Assembly (NCBI RefSeq): GCF_900215325.1
Contig: NZ_OCMS01000003.1
Location: 124,001 to 188,000, forward strand
Reading direction: 5' to 3'
DNA: 64,000 bases
Source: Fibrobacter sp. UWB16
GTDB lineage: Bacteria > Fibrobacterota > Fibrobacteria > Fibrobacterales > Fibrobacteraceae
Position numbers and translations under genes: made by a program. Below the pieces are notes generated by a model. The model was not told the DNA's origin. It saw only the letters and a list, made by a program, of their open reading frames with translations, and did not search any database. Shown here one piece after another: positions 8,010-16,825 of the stretch (within the stretch, counting starts at the first letter, position 1; each line of letters opens with the position of its first letter).

Positions 8010-10133
8010 ATGAGAGTGATGAAGTTTATATCAAATTTTGCAATGCTTGCTTTTGGACTTGTGTTTTGGGCGTGTACCGAAAGTAATACTGCCGGCACGA
8101 GCGAGGAAAGCGAGGGCGCCGTTGCAATCAAGGATCGTGAAATTGCGGGCGTGACGCAGAAGGGGCCGTTCTTGACGGGGTCTTCGCTGACAGTTCAAGA
8201 ACTCCATGGTGAAACGCTGTTCCAGACAGGAAAAAGTTTTAGAACGAGAGTGAGAAGTGATCAGGGCGATTTTGTGCTTGGTGGCGTAAGTCTAGTTTCG
8301 CCGTATGCCTTGTTGGAAGTGAACGGTTATTATCTGAACGAGGTCTCTTGGGAAAAATCCAAGGGAATGGTTGAGTTGTATGCTCTTACCGACTTGTCGG
8401 ACCGTAACCATGTGAATGTGAATATTCTCACTCATTTGACGGTAGATCGTATTTTGACTTTGGTTCGACGCGATGGAAAATCATTTGCAGAAGCCAAAAA
8501 GCAGGCGGAAAAGGAAGTCCTAAAATCTTTTGCCATTACGGATGATATTGGAAATAGTGAAGATTTGGATTTGTTTGAAGATAAAAATGGTTCTGCGTTG
8601 CTTGCGGTATCTGTTCTGATGCAAGGTGAGAGGACTGAAGCTGCATTCTCTGAACTGCTTTCGAAAGCGGCCATTGCGTTTGCAGATAGTGGTGTTTGGA
8701 AAGGACCTGAAAAGGCCGAAGTTGCGGATTGGGCGTTCCTGACAGAAAAGGAATATTGGGAAAATGATGAATATTACAATAAAAGTTTGATAAGGAAAAT
8801 TAAGAATAATGTGGAGTCTTGGAAGGGTGTTGATTCCGAAGATTCTACTTTGGAAAAGCATATATATGATTTTTGGATAAACGAATATGGGCTTGGTACA
8901 TGTAGCGAATGGAACTTCGGTGAAATACGCAATAATTCAGATGAACATAGCAAGTTCTATAATGTGCAATTTAAATGTGATAGTGAACGTGCGCGCTGGA
9001 TTTGGATGGGCGTTGCTGATTTGCAGGATTCCAAAGCTCTTGAAGTTGCTGATGTCCGAGATGGAAAGAAATATAAGGCGAAGCGCTTTGGAAATGTTGT
9101 TTGGATGACAGATCATTTAAGATATGGTCCAAAGCCTTCTAGAGGAGTATACTTGTATGATTATGATGCTGCGTTGGAGGCGTGCCCTGTAGGAACTCGT
9201 TTGCCGCGATATAACGAAGTTGAAAAATTGTTATTGCAATATGGCGGTGCTGGGAAAAATGCAGCTGATTCGTTGATGGCAGTGGATGGTTTCAATGCGC
9301 TACAGGATGGGTTCTCGAGTACATCTTTTTTGGATGAATACTGGATGGCTGATGATGATTCCCGGTATCAGTATGAACGCAAGGGTGTCGCAATATGGAT
9401 TTCGACGCAGGATATTAATTCTAGTGATCAATTTGCCTTGTGGATTGATTCTACGGGAGCGGAAATAATACAGCATTCTAGTTATCTTAGTGAGGCTTTT
9501 GTACGCTGCGTTGTTGGGTCTGAATCGGATGAAGTACAAGATATTCATGAACAGAAGCAGTATAGTGCGGACAGTTACATAAAAGATGTTCGCGATAATG
9601 AAGTGTATCGTTTTACTGAAATAAATGGCAAATATTGGTTGGCGGAAAATCTACGCTATAAAGGCCTTCCGAATGGTGCAATGTGCGATCGTAATGGTTG
9701 CATTTATTCATGGTTTGAGGCTGTCGGCTCTGACTCCGCTTACAATGTATGCCCCGAAGGTTGGCGTCTCCCTAGCAGGATGGATTGGGATGAAATGCTG
9801 ACATTTGTTGCGAATGGAGATGTTGAGAATTATTCTTTGAATAGATTAGGGGGCGGTTTGAAAGGATATAATGTCGGATATAGATTGTGCGATTATAGAG
9901 AATGGGTAGAAAAAGACTATGTCCTTCGGGAAACTAATGACCCGTATGATTTTAGCGTAAAACATATTGAGAATACTGGGTTTTGGACAAGTTCTGATAC
10001 CGCTTTTGTGGAACGAGACAGTGGTGAATATGTCGAAGGAGCTTGGCTGATTTTGATGTTTGAGAAAGAAGCTGGATTATGGTTTGAAGATAAACAGGAT
10101 CGTTATTCTATTCGCTGCGTAAAGGATGAATGA
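8010..10133 (+). CDS. FISUMP-domain lipoprotein (cassette 1, first)
   Basis: A lipoprotein of about 707 residues. Several starts are in frame (GTG 7998, ATG 8004, 8010, 8019). I chose 8010 because GAGTGAG lies 7 nt upstream and the signal peptide is then compact, ending in VFWAC (Cys22). After it comes the shared module (AGVTQKGPFLTGSSLTVQEL, later VNVNILTHLTVDRI) to about residue 260, then the Cys-bounded linker (CSEWNF...FKCD). Two FISUMP-like domains follow. The first is degenerate (VWMTDHLRY, CPVGTRLPR, VRCVVG). The second is better kept (YWLAENLRY, CPEGWRLPS, SIRCVKDE). The function of the FISUMP domain is unknown; the location is inferred from the lipobox. Confidence 0.82.
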   Translation: MRVMKFISNFAMLAFGLVFWACTESNTAGTSEESEGAVAIKDREIAGVTQKGPFLTGSSLTVQELHGETLFQTGKSFRTRVRSDQGDFVLGGVSLVSPYALLEVNGYYLNEVSWEKSKGMVELYALTDLSDRNHVNVNILTHLTVDRILTLVRRDGKSFAEAKKQAEKEVLKSFAITDDIGNSEDLDLFEDKNGSALLAVSVLMQGERTEAAFSELLSKAAIAFADSGVWKGPEKAEVADWAFLTEKEYWENDEYYNKSLIRKIKNNVESWKGVDSEDSTLEKHIYDFWINEYGLGTCSEWNFGEIRNNSDEHSKFYNVQFKCDSERARWIWMGVADLQDSKALEVADVRDGKKYKAKRFGNVVWMTDHLRYGPKPSRGVYLYDYDAALEACPVGTRLPRYNEVEKLLLQYGGAGKNAADSLMAVDGFNALQDGFSSTSFLDEYWMADDDSRYQYERKGVAIWISTQDINSSDQFALWIDSTGAEIIQHSSYLSEAFVRCVVGSESDEVQDIHEQKQYSADSYIKDVRDNEVYRFTEINGKYWLAENLRYKGLPNGAMCDRNGCIYSWFEAVGSDSAYNVCPEGWRLPSRMDWDEMLTFVANGDVENYSLNRLGGGLKGYNVGYRLCDYREWVEKDYVLRETNDPYDFSVKHIENTGFWTSSDTAFVERDSGEYVEGAWLILMFEKEAGLWFEDKQDRYSIRCVKDE

Positions 10134-10143
10134 GGGGCCGAAT

Positions 10144-11651
10144 ATGAAAAAAATGGTGTTGTTCTTTTGGCTTGCTCTAGGATTGGTGCTGTTGGCGTGT
10201 TCCCAAAGTAATACTGCCGGCACGAGCGAAGAAAGCGAGGGCCCCGTTGCAATTAAGGATCGTGAAATTGCGGGCGTGACGCAGAAGGGCCCCTTTTTGA
10301 TGGGCTCGTCGGTGACAATCCAGGAACTTGATGGACAAACTTTAGTTCAAACTGGAAAAAGCTTTAAGGCTTTTGTGAAAAGCAACCAAGGTGATTTCAC
10401 CATCAAAGGTGTAAGTCTTGTTTCTCAATATGCGTTGCTCGAAGTTGAAGGTTATTTCCGAAACGAAATTACAGGGAAAAATTCTGATGGAATGATTCAA
10501 TTGAATGCCTTGACGGATTTAAGAAAACGAGATCATGTGAATGTGAACTTGCTTACGCATCTTGAATCAGGCCGAATTCTTAATCTTGTTCAAAAGTATG
10601 GACTTTCTGTTGATGTAGCGAAAAAACAAGCTGAACAGGAACTCTTCTCGTCTTTTGGCTTCATGAGTGGAATTGCTGCTCCGGAAGACATGGATCTTTT
10701 TTCGAATAAAGATGATGGCGCGATGTTGCTTGCTGTAAGTGTGCTGATGCTGCAAGATAGTTCATCGGAAGCGGATTTTTCGGAACGGATGTCTAAGGCC
10801 GCTTTCGCTTTTGCGGAGAACGGTTTTTTGCCCAAATCGGATGGGGCAAAACTTGCAGATTGGGCCATGCTTTCCGAAATTGCAGATGGCTCTGATTTAA
10901 GCTTGCTGCAGAACGTTAGGAAAAATTTGGAATCTTGGAATAAGGAAGTTCCTCCGTTTGAGACGTACATAAATCTTTTCTGGTCTAACGAATATGGCTT
11001 GGGCGTATGTAGTGATGAAAACTTCCATGAAGTTCGTCCTAATTTAAATGAAAATAGCTTGTTTTATCTGGATGAGTTCGTATGTAATTCGAATCATCGT
11101 TGGAGTTTGATTGCGTACCGGGAAAATACAGACGATATCAATGTTGCTGGAGTTTCTTGGGCTGCTAAAAATGTTGGTTGTGAAAATTTGAATTTCGAAA
11201 CTTTTAGGCGTTTTTCCGATCCAGAAGATGTTTTGATGAAAAAAAACAATGTGTTGTTTACGGAAATCGTTTTTCTGCTTATGGTGCTTTGGAGTCGGAG
11301 GCGTGCCCAGAGGGGTATCGGTTGCCGACACTGGAAGAAGTCCAAGCGCTGATAGATTATTATGGAGGATCTGAAAATGCAGCCGTTGGCTTGCGGTCGG
11401 TAGATGGTTTTGCTGTAGTGATGGGTGGTTATGTGGATCCAAGATATTTGCAACCATCATTTACAGGTGCTCACGAGATGGCCTTGTTTTGGACATCGAC
11501 TACAAAAACAGGGCTGGATTCAATATTTGATGTGTACATAATGGAGCGTTATTTCTTTATGGTGGATTCGAATGGAGTTTCCTTTGGTAGTTCTAATTTT
11601 AGAGATCGTTCGCCTGGGGGCATATCGGTTCGTTGCGTAAAGGATTTTTAA
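10144..11651 (+). pseudogene. FISUMP-domain lipoprotein interrupted by a -1 frameshift at an A8 tract
   Basis: Two overlapping frames together encode one lipoprotein of about 500 residues. Frame 1 runs from ATG 10144 (GAGGGG 7 nt upstream, lipobox VLLAC, Cys19) through the shared module to about 11247. It then leaves homology and stops at 11352. The -1 frame picks up exactly there, giving YGNRFSAYGALESEACPEGY and a normal FISUMP end VRCVKDF at 11651. The switch lies at ATG-AAA-AAA-AAC (11236-11247). It could be a true mutation, a phase-variable homopolymer, programmed -1 frameshifting at A-AAA-AAC, or a sequencing error. The first 60 codons after the lipobox are nearly identical to the preceding gene. 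Confidence 0.75.
11239..11247 (+). other. A8 homopolymer forming an in-frame A-AAA-AAC heptamer
   Basis: Eight A residues then C. Relative to the upstream frame they read aaa-aaa-aac, so 11241-11247 is a canonical X-XXY-YYZ slippery heptamer. The frame that continues the FISUMP homology is -1. No strong stem-loop was obvious just downstream. Confidence 0.55.
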
Positions 11652-11668
11652 AAAAAGAGGATGATAAA

Positions 11669-13153
11669 ATGAAAAAAAAGAGTTTGTTTATATCGTTTGC
11701 TGTTTCCTGCTTGCTTTGCGGTTGTTCTGCGGAAAAGCCAATGGATGTTTCTGGTTCTGGGGTACATTTTGATGGGGTTGTTGATGGTGTTTCGCAAAAA
11801 GGACCTTTTTTGACGGGCTCTACGGTGACCCTTCAGGAACTTGATGCGAACTCCTTGGAACAGACTGGGAAAAGTTTTAAGGGAAAAATTATGAATGATA
11901 AAGGAGAGTTTGCCATCGATAATGTTGATTTGAACTCTCCGTATGCACTACTTGTGGCCAATGGGTATTTCCGCAATGAAGTATCAGGTGAAAAATCGAG
12001 CGGAACGATAATCTTAATGGCGATTGCTGATTTATCGAACCGTTCTCATGTGAACATCAATTTGTTGACCCATTTAGAGTATGAGAGAATTCGTGTACTG
12101 TTAGAGCAAAAGAAGATGTCTTTCGCAGATGCCAAAAGTAAGGCGGAACAAGAAATATTCTCAAACTTCTTTGATGTGTCAGCTTCTGAAAAAGCTGAAA
12201 ACCTGAATATTTTTGGGGATAGTGAGGGGGACAAGGCCTTGTTGGCGATAAATGTCCTGTTGCTGGGCGATTTAAGTGAAGCGGCATTCATGGAGCGTTT
12301 GGTTGCGTTGGGTGATGATTTTTCCCGCGATGGCGTTTGGGATGATTCTCTTCTCAAAACGGAAATTGCTGATTATGCTTGTGGGTTGAGCATGTGGGGT
12401 GATCTTCCGAAAATTCGCGAGAAAATAGAAGCGTGGAAAATTGCAGAGGTTCCGGCGTTTGAAACATATATGGCCCGCTTTTGGATGGACCAGTATGACC
12501 TTGGGAAATGCGATGCTTCGAATGTGGGTGAACGCAAGAAGAATGCAAATAAAGCTAGCGCTTTTTACGGCATGAATTTTATCTGTGATAAGGATAGTGG
12601 ATGGGTTGCAAATAAGAATGAATTTTACGGTGGTTGTGATACCTGTTCTGTTATGAGGGATCCTCGTGATGGTCATGTTTATAAATATGTGAATATAGAT
12701 GGAACGGATTGGATGACTTCAAATCTCAAGTATGACAACGGTGATTTTGAATGCTTCCAAGGGAATTGTGATGATTATGGATATCTTTATAAATCTCCTG
12801 GAGCATGGTATTTTGTTAACCAATATGACGAAGACTATAATCCCGACGAACCGGCTGCCGGTATATGCCCTAGTGGTTGGCGTGTTCCGATATTAGACGA
12901 TTTACGTCATTTGGTTAATTCCGCTTCCGAAGAAGAAAAAAAACAACTTTTTTCGGAACCAGAGAGGGATATTTCTTTGGCGGCTGGTGCAGAAAAGACT
13001 TGTTATTGGAGCGCAGAAATTTCCGCTGCTTATCAATGGCGTTTTTCGTTGGATGTGTATAGTGACGGTTCTATAGGTGGTTGGCCACAAACAACATCTA
13101 TGCTTACGAGATGGGGGAATGAGGCTTTCTTTGTCCGTTGCGTAAGGAATTAG
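11669..13153 (+). CDS. FISUMP-domain lipoprotein (cassette 1, third)
   Basis: A 494-residue lipoprotein. The in-frame ATG at 11633 overlaps the previous gene; ATG 11669 follows AAGAGGATG and gives a proper signal peptide with lipobox LLCGC (Cys19). The shared module runs from VDGVSQKGPFLTGSTVTLQEL through VNINLLTHLEYERI to about residue 260. The Cys-bounded linker (CDASNVGER...FICD) precedes a single FISUMP domain with DWMTSNLKYD, ICPSGWRVPI and a terminal VRCVRN. The domain lacks the usual YGFxALPxG segment, so it is somewhat divergent. It ends cassette 1; a terminator follows 27 nt after the stop. Confidence 0.82.
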   Translation: MKKKSLFISFAVSCLLCGCSAEKPMDVSGSGVHFDGVVDGVSQKGPFLTGSTVTLQELDANSLEQTGKSFKGKIMNDKGEFAIDNVDLNSPYALLVANGYFRNEVSGEKSSGTIILMAIADLSNRSHVNINLLTHLEYERIRVLLEQKKMSFADAKSKAEQEIFSNFFDVSASEKAENLNIFGDSEGDKALLAINVLLLGDLSEAAFMERLVALGDDFSRDGVWDDSLLKTEIADYACGLSMWGDLPKIREKIEAWKIAEVPAFETYMARFWMDQYDLGKCDASNVGERKKNANKASAFYGMNFICDKDSGWVANKNEFYGGCDTCSVMRDPRDGHVYKYVNIDGTDWMTSNLKYDNGDFECFQGNCDDYGYLYKSPGAWYFVNQYDEDYNPDEPAAGICPSGWRVPILDDLRHLVNSASEEEKKQLFSEPERDISLAAGAEKTCYWSAEISAAYQWRFSLDVYSDGSIGGWPQTTSMLTRWGNEAFFVRCVRN

Positions 13154-13180
13154 TATAAATTTCATTCTCTGTGTTGAAAC

Positions 13181-13208
13181 CTCGCTATGAAACTAGCGAG
13201 ATCTTTTC
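13181..13208 (+). terminator. Terminator of cassette 1
   Basis: CTCGCT...AGCGAG stem with an 8-nt loop followed by ATCTTTT. The T-run is short, so strength is uncertain. It abuts the palindrome of cassette 2. Confidence 0.65.
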
Positions 13209-13337
13209 ATGTTCTCAGAACATACAGTCATGTTCTAAAATATTAGAATTTTTGAAAATTTAGTGAAAAACGGTAAAATTTGACGAAAAATGCCAATTTT
13301 ATGTTCTGAATGTACTGGAAAAGTTATATTTGTACTC
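13209..13337 (+). promoter_or_regulatory. Conserved regulatory region of cassette 2 (palindrome, A-tracts, leaderless promoter)
   Basis: A perfect palindrome ATGTTCT-C-AGAACAT (13209-13223) follows the terminator. The half-site TGTTCT recurs at 13231 and ATGTTCT at 13301-13307. Two GAAAAA(C/T)G elements about 20 bp apart (13265 and 13285) precede TGCCAATTTT. The -7 box TATATTTG (13325-13332) ends 5 nt before the ATG at 13338, so the mRNA is probably leaderless. The third half-site sits where the -33 element would be. The same layout recurs before cassettes 3 and 4. Confidence 0.6.
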
Positions 13338-14198
13338 ATGAAGGAAATCGTTGAATATACGGATTATCGCAAGTACATCCAGGACTACTATGACGAGCGC
13401 AAACGCACTTCGGCATTCTCTTGGCATATGTTTGCGCAGAAGGCGGGTTTTGCGTCGGATGTCTATCTGAAGTATGTTTGCGAGGGAAAGAAAAATCTGA
13501 GTGTCGGTTCTGCGGGTTCTGTTGCAAGTGCCATGGGCCTTGTCGGATTTGAACAGACTTACTTTGTCTTGATGGTCTCGTATGCGCATGCGAAAGATGA
13601 CAAGACGAAGCGCGCTGCATTTGAAGAACGATGTGCGCTTGCGAATGCGCACAAGATGCGTGTTCTTGGGGATGAAGAGTTCAATTATTTCAAATCGTGG
13701 AAAAATTCCGTGATTCGAGAATTGGCTCCGCACATGCCCGGCGCAAAGCCTCTCGAAATGGCGCGAGCTTGCAAACAAAAGATTTCTGCAACGGAAGTTT
13801 CCGAGACGCTTGATTTTTTGGTGAAGGCAAAGCTTTTAAAGAAGGACAAAAACGGAAACTACCAGCAAACGGATAAGGCCATCAGGATGGCGCCTGTGGA
13901 GGCGGTTCCCTTGGCGGCTCGTGATTTGCAGCGCCAGATGGGAGAGTTTGCGATACAGTCGCTTGATTTGCCTCTTTCTGAACGCATGATGTCGGGCTAT
14001 ACGCTTGGTCTTACGCGTCGTGCGTACGAACGCATTAAAAAAGAGACGGAAGATTATTACCGCCGCGTGGTGGCGATTGCGACAGAGGAAGACGAAACGG
14101 AACAGGTTTACCGCTTGAACGTGCAGTTGTTCCCGCTGAGCGAACGCTTGAATAAAAATGAAACAGTTTTGAATAAGGAAGAGAAAAATGAGAAATAA
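13338..14198 (+). CDS. TIGR02147-family protein, probable DNA-binding regulator (cassette 2)
   Basis: 286 residues from ATG 13338. An upstream in-frame ATG at 13290 would add 16 residues lying over the promoter and is rejected: the other two close copies start with MK(E/A)IVEYTDYRK directly after the same TATATTT box. The HTH-like segment is FSWHMFAQKAGFASDVYLK followed by VCEGKKNLS. The central VIRELAPHMPGAKPLEMARA and C-terminal RLNVQLFPLSERL blocks are conserved. The tail overlaps the start of the next lipoprotein gene by 11 nt, implying translational coupling. The regulator role is inferred. Confidence 0.82.
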   Translation: MKEIVEYTDYRKYIQDYYDERKRTSAFSWHMFAQKAGFASDVYLKYVCEGKKNLSVGSAGSVASAMGLVGFEQTYFVLMVSYAHAKDDKTKRAAFEERCALANAHKMRVLGDEEFNYFKSWKNSVIRELAPHMPGAKPLEMARACKQKISATEVSETLDFLVKAKLLKKDKNGNYQQTDKAIRMAPVEAVPLAARDLQRQMGEFAIQSLDLPLSERMMSGYTLGLTRRAYERIKKETEDYYRRVVAIATEEDETEQVYRLNVQLFPLSERLNKNETVLNKEEKNEK

Positions 14199-16557
14199 CT
14201 TGTATAAATTATTTGGCAATGTCTTTCCGGCCATTGCTGTGGTATCCTTGATTCTTGCGGCGTGTTCTTCTGAAAAGGTCGCGGGCGGTGCTTCGGGTGA
14301 TGCGGGCGTTGTAGCCATCAAGGATCTGGATGTGGCCGGCTTGGCGCAAAAGGGGCCGTTCGTGAAGGGGTCTGAGGTGACGGTGCAAGGCCTTGACTGC
14401 AAGACCATGGAATTCACGGAGGAAAAATTCACGGGAAAAGTCAAGAGCAACAAGGGTGACTTTGGCGTTGACGATGTGAACCTCTCGGCGTCTTGCGCTT
14501 TATTCGAGGTCTCCGGCTATTACCTCAATGAATTTACTGGTGAGAAGTCTTCGAATAAGTTGACGCTTCATGCAATCTCGGATTTGAGCGACAGAAAGTC
14601 TGTGAACATCAACGTGCTCACGGAATTGGAATACGAGCGTGTGATGAACCTGGTCTCTAAAGAGAAAATGTCCTTTGCCGATGCGAAAATGCAGGCCGAA
14701 AAAGAAGTCCTTGCTTCGTTGGGCATAATGGACCTTTTTGAGTCGTTTGAAGGCATGAGCATTTATGAAAAGGGCGATGGAAACTCGACTCTCCTTGCAA
14801 CGAGTGTGTTGTTGCAATCGGATTTGAATGCCGAAGAATTGACAGATCGTATAGATGCTATTGCTTCGTCTATCACGAAGACTGGTGAATGGAACGACGA
14901 AAAAACAAAAACGAAAATGGCGGATTGGGCAAGCGCTGCTAAGGACGATGGTAAATTTGAAACAGTCCGCGACAATCTAGAGAAGTGGAGCGGGTCCGAT
15001 GAAATTCCTGCGTTTGAAGAGGTTGTTGAAGAGTTTGGGACCGCTCAGAAAATCCCCGAAGGGTGGAGCTGGAATGTGCCCAAGGAAGCCCGCCTGAATC
15101 CGAATATCAAGTACGACTCGATGGTTGACCCGCGCGACAAGAAAGTTTACAAGGTCGTGAAAATTGAAGTGCCAGACTCGAATTATTCGCAGGTGTGGAT
15201 GGCGGAAAACCTGAACTATGCCGATAGCGTCAAGACACCGAGCTTGAAGGGCCGCAACTGGTGCTACAATAATGATGAAAAAAATTGCAAGGTGGGCGGT
15301 CGTTATTACAGCTGGGCAGCGGCAATTGACTCTGTTGCCTTGGCGAATGATTCGAAGGAACCGTTGGTTTGCGGCTATGGTAAAAAGTGCGGACTTGATC
15401 GCGCTGTGCAGGGAATTTGTCCTGATGGCTGGCATTTGCCGTCAATCTATGAATGGGGGTTGTTGAGCGTGGCGTTAGGAACTGGCGGCGTAGCTGGCGA
15501 GCCTCTCAAGGCCTTGACCGGGTGGGACTACGCCGGAACGCCTGACAATAACGGTACGGATCTTTACGGCTTTGCCGCACTCCCGACCGGAAGAAAAATT
15601 TCTGCAACTAGTTGGCAAAAGGTGGGCTCGGATGTTTATTACTGGAGTGCCACCGAATACAGTGCCGATCAAGGCCGGTATTTGAATATAAACAACATTT
15701 ATACCAATTCTTATACGTATCAGAATAGCAAGTCTTATGGACAAAGTGTCCGTTGCGTCAAAGGGGATCCTTCGACAGCTCCGGTAAGACCTTCTTCAAG
15801 TTCTAGTGATACCGAAGGATGGAGCTGGGATGTGCCCAAGGAAGCTCGCCTGAATCCGAAAATCAAATATGACTCGATGGTCGACCCGCGTGACAAGCAA
15901 GTGTATAAGGTTGTGAAAATTGACGTGCCAGACACGAATTATTCGCAGGTGTGGATGGCAGAAAACTTGAACTATGCCGATAGCGTCAAGACTCCGAGCT
16001 TGAAGGGCCGCAACTGGTGCTACAACAATGATGAAAAGAATTGCAATGTGGGTGGCCGCTATTACACCTGGGCGGCAGCAATCGATTCTGTCGCTTTGGC
16101 GAACGATCCGAAGGAACCGTTGGATTGCGGTTATGGCAAGACGTGCGGACTCAATCATAGTGTTCAGGGAATTTGCCCGGATGGTTGGCATTTGCCGACA
16201 CTCCGTGAATGGAGTTTGTTGTGTGAGGCTATAGGGGATTACAGTACGTGTGGAAAGCCTCTCAAGGCTTTGAGCGGGTGGGACTATGCCGGAACGCCTA
16301 ACAATAACGGTACTGATAAATATGGCTTTGCATCACTTCCGACCGGAAGAAGGCTTTCTGCAACTAGTTGGGAAAAGGTGGGTTCGGATGTTTATTACTG
16401 GAGCGCCACCGAATACAGTGCCGATGATGGTCGATATTTCAATATAAACAACATTTATACTCAAACTTATACGTATCAAAATTACAAGTATTATGGACAA
16501 AGTGTCCGTTGCGTTAAAGGGGATCCTTCGACTGCACCGGTAAGACCTTCTAACTAA
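14188..16557 (+). CDS. FISUMP-domain lipoprotein with two tandem FISUMP domains (cassette 2)
   Basis: A 789-residue lipoprotein with lipobox LILAAC (Cys26). The ATG lies inside the end of the regulator gene, after AAGGAAGAG. The shared module spans about 45-285 (VAGLAQKGPFVKGSEVTVQG, VNINVLTELEYERVMNL). Two FISUMP domains follow, at about 300-530 and 545-785, almost copies of each other, separated by a short Pro/Ser linker. Each has QVWMAENLNYADSVKTPSLK, GICPDGWHLP, YGFAxLPTGR and GQSVRCVKGDPSTAPVRPS. The two share a paired-Cys pattern (NWCYNN, KNC, CGYGK, CGL) suggesting disulphides. The domain function is unknown. A remnant of a further FISUMP end lies directly downstream. Confidence 0.88.
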   Translation: MRNNLYKLFGNVFPAIAVVSLILAACSSEKVAGGASGDAGVVAIKDLDVAGLAQKGPFVKGSEVTVQGLDCKTMEFTEEKFTGKVKSNKGDFGVDDVNLSASCALFEVSGYYLNEFTGEKSSNKLTLHAISDLSDRKSVNINVLTELEYERVMNLVSKEKMSFADAKMQAEKEVLASLGIMDLFESFEGMSIYEKGDGNSTLLATSVLLQSDLNAEELTDRIDAIASSITKTGEWNDEKTKTKMADWASAAKDDGKFETVRDNLEKWSGSDEIPAFEEVVEEFGTAQKIPEGWSWNVPKEARLNPNIKYDSMVDPRDKKVYKVVKIEVPDSNYSQVWMAENLNYADSVKTPSLKGRNWCYNNDEKNCKVGGRYYSWAAAIDSVALANDSKEPLVCGYGKKCGLDRAVQGICPDGWHLPSIYEWGLLSVALGTGGVAGEPLKALTGWDYAGTPDNNGTDLYGFAALPTGRKISATSWQKVGSDVYYWSATEYSADQGRYLNINNIYTNSYTYQNSKSYGQSVRCVKGDPSTAPVRPSSSSSDTEGWSWDVPKEARLNPKIKYDSMVDPRDKQVYKVVKIDVPDTNYSQVWMAENLNYADSVKTPSLKGRNWCYNNDEKNCNVGGRYYTWAAAIDSVALANDPKEPLDCGYGKTCGLNHSVQGICPDGWHLPTLREWSLLCEAIGDYSTCGKPLKALSGWDYAGTPNNNGTDKYGFASLPTGRRLSATSWEKVGSDVYYWSATEYSADDGRYFNINNIYTQTYTYQNYKYYGQSVRCVKGDPSTAPVRPSN
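15058..16535 (+). repeat. Tandem duplication of FISUMP-domain DNA
   Basis: About 15058-15780 and 15819-16535 are long, highly similar direct repeats inside one gene, each ending in the same GGGGATCCTTCGAC stretch. This is a substrate for recombination that could change domain number. Confidence 0.75.
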
Positions 16558-16631
16558 ATAACGTCTACACCAATGCTTATGCGTACTAGAATTACAAGTA
16601 CTATGGACAAAGTGTCCGTTGCGTGAAAGAC
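16557..16631 (+). pseudogene. Remnant of a FISUMP domain C-terminus
   Basis: Read in the frame starting at 16557 this gives NNVYTNAYAY, an in-frame TAG (16587-16589), then NYKYYGQSVRCVKD. It matches the last 25-30 residues of the second FISUMP domain of the preceding gene, out of frame with it and without a start. The likely origin is deletion or recombination between tandem FISUMP repeats. Confidence 0.7.
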
Positions 16632-16663
16632 GTTGAAAAAAAACTTTTAAATAAGGAGGGAAG

Positions 16664-16694
16664 CCCCCGCGGACAAAGTACCGCGGGGTTTTCT
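16664..16694 (+). terminator. Terminator of cassette 2
   Basis: Stem CCCCGCGG/CCGCGGGG with an 8-nt loop followed by TTTTCTT. Confidence 0.8.
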
Positions 16695-16825
16695 TGTATT
16701 CTTGGAATACATGGTTTGTGTTCTAAATTGCGTAAATTTTTAAAATTTAGCTAAAAATGGTAAAATTTGACTAAAAATGCCATTTTTGTATTCCGAAATT
16801 TGCGGAAATGTCTATATTTTTACAC
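16695..16825 (+). promoter_or_regulatory. Conserved regulatory region of cassette 3 (palindrome, A-tracts, leaderless promoter)
   Basis: Palindrome TGTATTC-TTG-GAATACA (16695-16711) right after the terminator, and TGTGTTCT at 16717-16724. CTAAAAATGG (16751) and CTAAAAATGC (16771) are exactly 20 bp apart. CATTTTTG leads into the half-site TGTATTCC (16787-16794). TATATTTT (16813-16820) ends 5 nt before the ATG at 16826. It has the same architecture as cassettes 2 and 4 but its palindrome halves read TGTATTC rather than ATGTTCT. Confidence 0.6.

Noticed and set aside
13290-13337. N-terminal extension of the cassette 2 regulator (start at 13290)
   Set aside because: It covers the -33 half-site and TATATTTG box and is not shared by the homologous proteins, which begin at the equivalent of 13338.
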